Positions 6,792-10,611 of a stretch of 10,611 nt of DNA are shown here, in pieces (position 1 is the stretch's first letter; each line of letters begins with the position of its first letter). The translations under genes and the position numbers were made by a program. Source of the DNA: Desulfobacteraceae bacterium (GTDB taxonomy: Bacteria; Desulfobacterota; Desulfobacteria; Desulfobacterales; SG8-13). The notes beneath the pieces were generated by a model, which did no database searches, had not been told where the DNA came from, and worked only from the letters and a program-made list of their open reading frames with translations. Location: assembly GCA_029287875.1 (NCBI GenBank), contig JARFQH010000163.1, positions 1 to 10,611 of the forward strand. Direction: 5' to 3'.

Positions 6792-7475
6792 ATGATCATA
6801 TCGACAAACCAGCCTTATTTTGCCCCTTATCCAGGCTTTTTTTACAAGGCCCACCTTTCGGACTATTTTGTCATCCTTGATGATGTGCAGTTACCCCTCA
6901 AAACAACCTGGGTCACCCGCAACCGGTTTAAAAACGATCAAGGTACCCTATGGATGACCATCCCTGTGCGGAAAAAAGGGCTGGGGTTGCAAAAAATCAG
7001 TGAGGTTCGAATTTGCCACGCCGGAAACTGGAAAAAAAAGTATTTGCGCAGCCTTCAAAGCGCCTATTCCAATGCCCCCTTTTTCCGGGATCATATGGGA
7101 TTAATGGAACGGGTCCTATCCCTGCAGTATGACGACCTACTGGGCTTGAATCTGGATATCATCAACTATATTTCGGACTATCTCAAGATCAAGACCCGAA
7201 TAATGCTTATGTCGGAGCTGGGTGTTTCGGGAAAAGGGACTTCGGTGATTATCGATATCTGCAAGTCCTTGGGGTCTACCCAATTTCTGGTTCAGTCTTC
7301 GGCTCTGGCCTATTATGATCCGTCTCGTTTTATTTCGGAAGGTCTTGAATTGGTCTCTTTCAAAAAGCCCGAGTATATTTATCCCCAGATGTGGGGCGAT
7401 TTTATCGCCAACCTCTCGGTTCTCGATATGATGTTCACCTGCGGCGCCAAGGTCCGGGAAATTGTCCTGGTGTAA
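6792..7475 (+). CDS. WbqC-family protein
   Basis: The 227-residue protein matches the WbqC-like family throughout. It starts with IISTNQPYFAPYPGFFYKA, then shows DYFVILDDVQLPLKTTWVTRNRFK (29-52), WMTIPVRKKGLGLQKISEV (58-76), NWKKKYLRSLQSAYSNAPFF and the C-terminal LSVLDMMFTCGAKVREIV (about 208-225). Members are named from an O-antigen locus and are often found near surface-polysaccharide or sugar-modification genes; their biochemical role is not clear to me. Here no glycosyltransferase or sugar-nucleotide gene is adjacent. It has no signal peptide. The start is fixed by the family N-terminus even though only a weak GGTGA precedes it, about 15 nt upstream. Its base composition looks more AT-rich than the upstream cluster, which may point to a separate origin. 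Confidence 0.88.
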   Translation: MIISTNQPYFAPYPGFFYKAHLSDYFVILDDVQLPLKTTWVTRNRFKNDQGTLWMTIPVRKKGLGLQKISEVRICHAGNWKKKYLRSLQSAYSNAPFFRDHMGLMERVLSLQYDDLLGLNLDIINYISDYLKIKTRIMLMSELGVSGKGTSVIIDICKSLGSTQFLVQSSALAYYDPSRFISEGLELVSFKKPEYIYPQMWGDFIANLSVLDMMFTCGAKVREIVLV

Positions 7476-7678
7476 CGCTTCAGCCTGTTCAGGTGAATTT
7501 TGGCTTTCGGGATTCGAGGGGATGTTCCACGGAACCCCGTCAATGTGAGCTTAAAGACAGTCTCTTGCCCCGGTAGTTTGTTCCGTCCAGTTCGGCGAGC
7601 CGTGCCCCCGGCCTACCGGACCGCATTAAGAATAGGATAAGAGCGGCCCGCGCCGTTTGATCAGCGCCGCGATTGGTC

Positions 7679-8275
7679 CTAATCAGAAGCGACCATTTTG
7701 TCTACGTCAAGCTTGTACAGCAGGTTTTTATCCATCGAGTAGGTCCACGGCAAGCCCTCCAATTTCCAGCCCCCGGCCCAGCGTTTACCATAATAAAGGC
7801 TATCTTTGTTCTTGTTCTTTCCGCCCTCGAAGCCCCCCATCATGTTGAAGACCTTATCTTCGGCGAAGCCCGCTTTTATGGCTTCGTTGCAGGCCGTACA
7901 GCTCCGGTTGCCGCTGCGGCACAAAATGATCAGCGTATCGGTTTCAGGAGTGAAACGGGTCAGCAAGTCTTTGCCGAAATTGGAATTGGCTTCCTCTGCA
8001 TAGCCTTTTTTTCCGATTTTGGTTGTCAAAAACCGGATGGGGATATTGTAGGCACCGACGGGATGTCCCACATACTGGTATTCTGCTCGGGTCCGGCAAT
8101 CCACAAGAAACATGTGCTGAGGATCTTTCTTGACCATTTCGTAGGCTTCGGCCGGTGTGACATTACCGCCCAGATGTTCCTTGTTTGCCTTATACGAGTA
8201 ATCAGAATTGGCCACTTGGGCCGAATAAATAAGACCAACGATAATGGCGAGAAAAATCAATGTACGTCTACGCAT
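7679..8275 (-). CDS. Exported rhodanese-domain sulfurtransferase (ExtH-like by context)
   Basis: This is a 198-residue single-domain rhodanese with an N-terminal signal peptide (MRRRTLIFLAIIVGLIYS, cleavage expected near residues 22-24), so it acts in the periplasm. The domain shows VTPAEAYEMV (39-48), FLVDCRTRAEYQYVGHPVGA (56-75) and the active-site loop CRSGNRS (119-125), whose C119 carries the persulfide or a selenium/tellurium adduct. MGGFEGG and GGWKLEGLPW close the fold. AGGAGG lies about 6 nt before the ATG. The adjacent gene upstream is the multiheme cytochrome, and this pairing resembles the Geobacter ext locus, where a rhodanese-like ExtH accompanies cytochrome ExtKL. That ExtH is, as I recall, a lipoprotein; this protein has no lipobox, so orthology is tentative. 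Sulfur transfer linked to thiosulfate or polysulfide is the alternative role. Confidence 0.87.
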   Translation of the reverse strand: MRRRTLIFLAIIVGLIYSAQVANSDYSYKANKEHLGGNVTPAEAYEMVKKDPQHMFLVDCRTRAEYQYVGHPVGAYNIPIRFLTTKIGKKGYAEEANSNFGKDLLTRFTPETDTLIILCRSGNRSCTACNEAIKAGFAEDKVFNMMGGFEGGKNKNKDSLYYGKRWAGGWKLEGLPWTYSMDKNLLYKLDVDKMVASD

Positions 8276-8280
8276 GATAG

Positions 8281-8287
8281 TCCTCCT
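8281..8287 (-). promoter_or_regulatory. Ribosome-binding site of the rhodanese gene
   Basis: On the minus strand AGGAGGA is followed 5 nt later by the ATG at 8275. It is the strongest Shine-Dalgarno sequence in the window and fixes the rhodanese start. Confidence 0.7.
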
Positions 8288-8345
8288 TTTTCTGCAATAT
8301 GGTTTTAGGTTGGCAGCCAGCCTGTCGGCCGGTTATCAAGAGTTC

Positions 8346-8490
8346 CGGCAAGAAATAATTTCACCTCTTGCTTGACTTATGGTCCGTCTACTGTGTTACA
8401 TCCACCAACACGTATCTCGATATGCGCCGGAGGATGTGCCTTGTAGACAAACCACAATTCCGCGCAATCGTGTGGAATTATTTCTTGCCG
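8346..8490. repeat. 145-bp imperfect palindromic element (MITE- or structured-RNA-like)
   Basis: The outer arms CGGCAAGAAATAATT (8346-8360) and its exact inverse (8476-8490) are perfect over 15 bp, and three of the next four positions (CAC/GTG) also pair. Further in, GTCTAC and GTAGAC pair, preceded by TGGT and followed by ACCA. Deeper still, ACATCC pairs with GGATGT. The whole unit is thus one long interrupted hairpin. It fills most of the 238-bp gap between the cytochrome stop and the rhodanese start. No clear target-site duplication flanks it and no ORF lies inside it. It could be a non-autonomous mobile element, or an RNA hairpin that adjusts expression between the two genes. Confidence 0.65.
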
Positions 8491-8513
8491 TGACCCTAAA
8501 AGACCGTCAGTTC

Positions 8514-9854
8514 TTATCGATCGATCAATTCTTTTGGCATTCTGCTGTCTGGAACGATGACCATGGCATTGGCGGAAAGCTCCCATGACGCCACATCCGC
8601 TGGTTTTAGGAATAGCGCCTGATTGCCGTGGCAGTTGTTGCAGGACTGGTTCTGCTTTGTTATCCGCCGGATATTGTGGGGTGTATCCAGTTTCCATGTG
8701 GGCAGGTTGTCGAATCGGCTGAGTGCGTTTTTAACATAGAAATCGAAAAGTTCTGGATTGGTCGGTGAATGCCGGAGCACGACATAATCATATGGACGCT
8801 CTGTTGTTTTTAGCGGGTTCAGACCGATCTTAAGCAACATAACGGTCTGCTTACATTTATAATAGGGCAATCCCTTTTGATCGGTGCCAACGTGGCACGA
8901 GAAACAATTCTTGTTTTCTTGAGCATGGCACACTTGACAGGCGAGTTTCTGCAGATGCAATCGATGGGCTTCATTGGGCGTGTTTTCCGCTTGCACTTGC
9001 GGGTGGCATCGGAGACAATCGGGGCGGCGGGGAACATTAAAACGGGTCGGCACCTCTCCGGGATCCGCATGCATCTCTATGGCCTGATGGCAGGCCATGC
9101 ACGTCATTTCTTCCTTTTCGAAGTGAACGTCAGGCGCATACTTATCGTTCAAACCAGTATACTCTCCAAACACTCTTCCTCCGTGGCAGCTGGCACAAGT
9201 AACATCCATGAGCGGACTTTTTTTAAAAATGTGCTTGGCAAGGAGACCGCCGCGCACATAATTCGGACGACTGACGTGGCACTGTCCGCAACTGGCGTGG
9301 CATTGTGCGCAGTGTTTCTCCTTGGCGGCCATCACCTTTTCCCGGGTTGTATCCGCCTGGCTGATACGCTGATGGATAATTCGATCAAATGTCGCCAGGG
9401 TATAATGAAGGCTTTGCGGTGCCGTGGCAGCGATCTCTTCATGGCATGACCCGCAAGCGTCAGACGGGTCTGGGAAAGTAGGATCCTTTACGACACCCTT
9501 ATGGGCCGTCTGCCAGTTTGAATCATTGGGATTTCCGCCGTGGCACGCATGGCATTCCAATTGACCATGTTCGGTATCCAAAAACGCCTTGGAAACATAA
9601 ACTTTTTCATAGGGCTCCAACGGAGCCAAGGGTCCCCCTCATCCTTCGCCCGCGATCTCCTGGGACGCGGTCGGTTTTCCTTTGATTTTCTCGATTTCCC
9701 ATCCCAGCCGGATGAGCCCCTTGACATTGGTGTGGCACTTGACACATTGATTTTCGCTTGCGCAGTCAGCGGTGGCCAGGGGTTTATCCGAAAGGGCCGA
9801 GATCCCTAAAAATAGGGCGCCGGACAGTATTAACCACTTGATATATCGTTTCAT
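8514..9854 (-). CDS. extKL: Multiheme c-type cytochrome selenoprotein, ExtKL-like (in-frame TGA = Sec72)
   Basis: Reading TGA at 9639-9641 as selenocysteine gives a 446-residue periplasmic electron-transfer protein. Residues 1-30 form a signal peptide (KRYIKWLILSGALFLGISAL). Eleven CXXCH heme sites start at residues 37, 101, 134, 182, 189, 220, 252, 280, 306, 317 and 405. Sec72 lies between hemes 1 and 2 in the glycine-rich context GEG-Sec-GGP. The start ATG at 9852-9854 has GGGAG about 9 nt upstream; an earlier ATG at 9899 would place a 15-residue charged tail before the signal peptide. Split at the TGA, the 3' part would begin at TTG 9629 with no signal peptide, which cannot work for heme attachment in the periplasm. 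The family ExtKL, from the Geobacter selenite/tellurite ext cluster, is described as a (seleno)protein, and the downstream rhodanese fits. A simple nonsense mutation is the alternative. Confidence 0.8.
9613..9627 (-). promoter_or_regulatory. Candidate bacterial SECIS hairpin
   Basis: On the mRNA strand GGCUCC, loop GUU and GGAGCC form a perfect 6-bp stem. The loop begins 17 nt after the UGA, and its first two bases are G and U, the residues SelB contacts in the E. coli fdhF element. Distance, stem length and loop G match the published bacterial SECIS pattern as I know it (loop about 16-37 nt from UGA). The three-base loop is at the small end. Confidence 0.6.
9639..9641 (-). other. In-frame TGA, probable selenocysteine codon
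   Basis: The TGA interrupts one continuous frame: upstream codons encode a signal peptide and one heme site, downstream codons (GGG GGA CCC TTG GCT) lead into ten more heme sites without a frame change. The reading frame stays open for 371 further codons with dense CXXCH motifs, so selection has kept it. A hairpin of the right kind follows. Sec insertion requires SelB and tRNA-Sec, whose genes are not in this window. Confidence 0.72.
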
Positions 9855-10265
9855 TTGCGACTCCCTGACCGGCTCACTGGTGAACATGTCACGCTGCAAG
9901 CCAACCTTAAACTACCCCCCTGCACCCAAAAACGATGTCAAAGACGTCACTGAAAGTAGGTAAGAACGCGCGTTTAGGAAGCGAATGAAATTGATCTGGA
10001 GCCGCGCTCAGGGAACGAAATGGCAGTGCATTGAGAGTGGTGGACCGGATTCAGCTGCAGGTCAAAGTGAGGAGACTTCAAACGAAAGTAAACGAAGCGC
10101 GATATTGTGCATAAAATTTATCGAAGGATGTTTCAGTTGTCAAGTGAGATTTTATTTGGTGGTTAGAGTCTCAGATCGTAACTTTTCCACAAAATACGAA
10201 GATGTGTTGTTAAAGTGAAACCACTTGAATTATCGGGAATAGGGTTATAGGTGTCTGATCAACGG
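9855..10265. other. 411-bp region without a recognised gene
   Basis: This stretch lies between the cytochrome start and the end of the YkgJ-like gene, both on the minus strand. Its left part should carry the cytochrome promoter and includes the tandem half-sites at 9934-9949. The right part (about 10080-10265) is AT-rich. A 77-codon plus-strand frame (9985-10218) has no recognisable domain and is not called. A small hairpin AAGTG-AAAC-CACTT (10213-10226) follows the YkgJ-like gene on the minus strand but lacks a T-run. No tRNA or mobile-element sequence was recognised. Confidence 0.55.
9934..9949. promoter_or_regulatory. Tandem TGACRTC half-sites upstream of the cytochrome gene
   Basis: On the minus strand TGACGTC-TT-TGACATC forms two direct 7-bp repeats with a 9-bp period, about 80-95 bp before the cytochrome start. 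The second copy contains TTGACA (9936-9941), a perfect -35, but the sequence 17 bp further on (GGGGTA) is a poor -10. Direct repeats overlapping a -35 are a common arrangement for response-regulator activators. The function is inferred only. Confidence 0.25.
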
Positions 10266-10610
10266 TTACGACGTTTTGAAGCCCGGGCAGCCGGTCATCT
10301 CTGCATGCTTGCGGCTGCCGGGATACTGGCGACAGATTTCCGGGCGGACTTCATGGATCCGGCATTCCCAGTGGTTTTGGGTTGGTATTTTGTGGAGCCA
10401 TGGACAGGGACTCCCCGTTTTTCCGGTGCCAATTCTTTCCCACATGCGGTAGGCGAAGGTGTTGTTCTCCCGTTTGACACGCCGCACTTTTTTCAGGATG
10501 TCCGTTCGGCCCGACGCCTGCCAGCGGTTATAGTCGGCTTCCGTGAGTTGATCATAGTAGTCGAGGCTACGGCAGCAGTGTCCGCACTGGCGGCATGAGA
10601 AATCTTCCAT
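10266..10610 (-). CDS. YkgJ-type cysteine-cluster protein
   Basis: The 114-residue protein has the family signature: an N-terminal CRQCGHCC (C6, C9, C12, C13) and later CPWL (C69), CRIHEVRPEICRQYP (C83, C93) and a final C108. Eight cysteines in this order are typical of YkgJ/Fli-B-like proteins thought to bind zinc or an iron-sulfur cluster. The function is unknown for most members. There is no signal peptide, so it is cytoplasmic. The ATG is the second base from the right edge, so the ribosome-binding site, and any longer N-terminus, cannot be seen. CRQCGHCC so near the N-terminus is normal for the family, which supports this start. It is separated from the cytochrome by 411 bp, so a shared operon is doubtful. 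Confidence 0.85.
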   Translation of the reverse strand: MEDFSCRQCGHCCRSLDYYDQLTEADYNRWQASGRTDILKKVRRVKRENNTFAYRMWERIGTGKTGSPCPWLHKIPTQNHWECRIHEVRPEICRQYPGSRKHAEMTGCPGFKTS

Positions 10611-10611
10611 G

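Noticed and set aside
7476..7678. Bidirectional terminator between the convergent WbqC and rhodanese genes
   Set aside because: GC-rich stretches are present (about 7640-7672), but no continuous inverted repeat followed by a T-run could be found.
7673..8308. 211-codon plus-strand ORF opposite the rhodanese
   Set aside because: It is the antisense shadow of a clear rhodanese with signal peptide, active-site loop and strong ribosome-binding site.
8342..8494. Target-site duplication flanking the 145-bp palindrome
   Set aside because: The bases outside the two arms (AGTTC on the left, TGACC on the right) do not repeat each other, so insertion by transposition is not shown.
8877..9449. 190-codon plus-strand ORF opposite the cytochrome
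   Set aside because: The minus strand carries regularly spaced CXXCH motifs; the plus frame has no domain character.
8514..9629. Decaheme cytochrome as an independent gene starting at TTG 9629
   Set aside because: It would have no signal peptide and no Shine-Dalgarno, though c-type heme attachment needs export. It is in frame with the signal-bearing ORF just upstream, so it is treated as the 3' part of one Sec-containing gene.
9639..9899. Small monoheme cytochrome of 86 residues as a separate gene
   Set aside because: Its frame continues past the TGA into the multiheme region, and the ATG at 9899 adds an unlikely tail before the signal peptide; the start at 9854 has the better ribosome-binding site.
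9985..10218. 77-codon plus-strand ORF upstream of the cytochrome
   Set aside because: No recognisable domain; it crosses an abrupt composition change and opposes the neighbouring genes.
10213..10226. Hairpin AAGTG-AAAC-CACTT as a terminator for the YkgJ-like gene
   Set aside because: The stem is only 5 bp, with little GC and no T-run on the minus strand.
1..10611. CRISPR array, tRNA, rRNA, prophage or full insertion sequence
   Set aside because: No regularly spaced direct repeats, no cloverleaf or rRNA sequence, and no transposase or integrase was recognised on either strand.

Overview
The window looks like a chromosomal piece of an anaerobic, cytochrome-rich Gram-negative bacterium, most likely a Desulfobacterota (deltaproteobacterial) sulfate reducer or a relative. 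The basis is an 11-heme periplasmic c-type cytochrome interrupted by an in-frame TGA that reads well as selenocysteine, a neighbouring exported rhodanese, an RND efflux operon and dispersed palindromic repeats. The lineage is inferred; no rRNA or other marker gene is present.

Layout. (1) Positions 1-1387, minus strand: an RND efflux operon, with the membrane-fusion gene followed after 4 bp by the first 94 codons of the inner-membrane pump, which runs off the left edge. A 24-bp palindrome lies about 60 bp upstream of it. (2) Positions 1388-1874: no recognisable gene except a 16-codon mini-ORF that overlaps the start of the next gene. (3) Positions 1875-6513, plus strand: a tight four-gene cluster of a DUF885-type zinc metallopeptidase-like protein, an ATP-grasp ligase-like protein, a SAM methyltransferase and a radical SAM enzyme with CX4CX2C cluster spacing. 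Gaps are 2 bp, an ATGA overlap and 18 bp. The combination looks like a small-molecule or peptide-modifying pathway that I cannot assign. (4) Positions 6514-6791: a 108-bp nested palindrome plus a third degenerate copy of its arm. (5) Positions 6792-7475, plus: a WbqC-family protein. (6) Positions 7679-9854, minus: an exported rhodanese and, upstream of it, the multiheme cytochrome. The two are separated by a 145-bp palindromic element. (7) Positions 9855-10265: no gene recognised. (8) Positions 10266-10610, minus: a YkgJ-type cysteine-cluster protein.

The main result is the cytochrome. Seen naively it is two ORFs, a secreted monoheme peptide (start 9854, stop 9639-9641) and a decaheme protein with no signal peptide (from 9629). 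They are in the same frame, separated by one TGA and three codons. A perfect 6-bp hairpin with a GUU loop starts 11 nt after the TGA, placing the loop 17 nt downstream, as expected for a bacterial SECIS. The joined protein has 446 residues, 11 CXXCH motifs and Sec at residue 72. It fits the ExtKL (seleno)protein family named from the Geobacter ext locus, and the adjacent rhodanese fits the ExtH role in that locus. Together these suggest periplasmic electron transfer, possibly to selenium or tellurium oxyanions or to an outer-membrane conduit, though no porin or other ext gene lies in the window.
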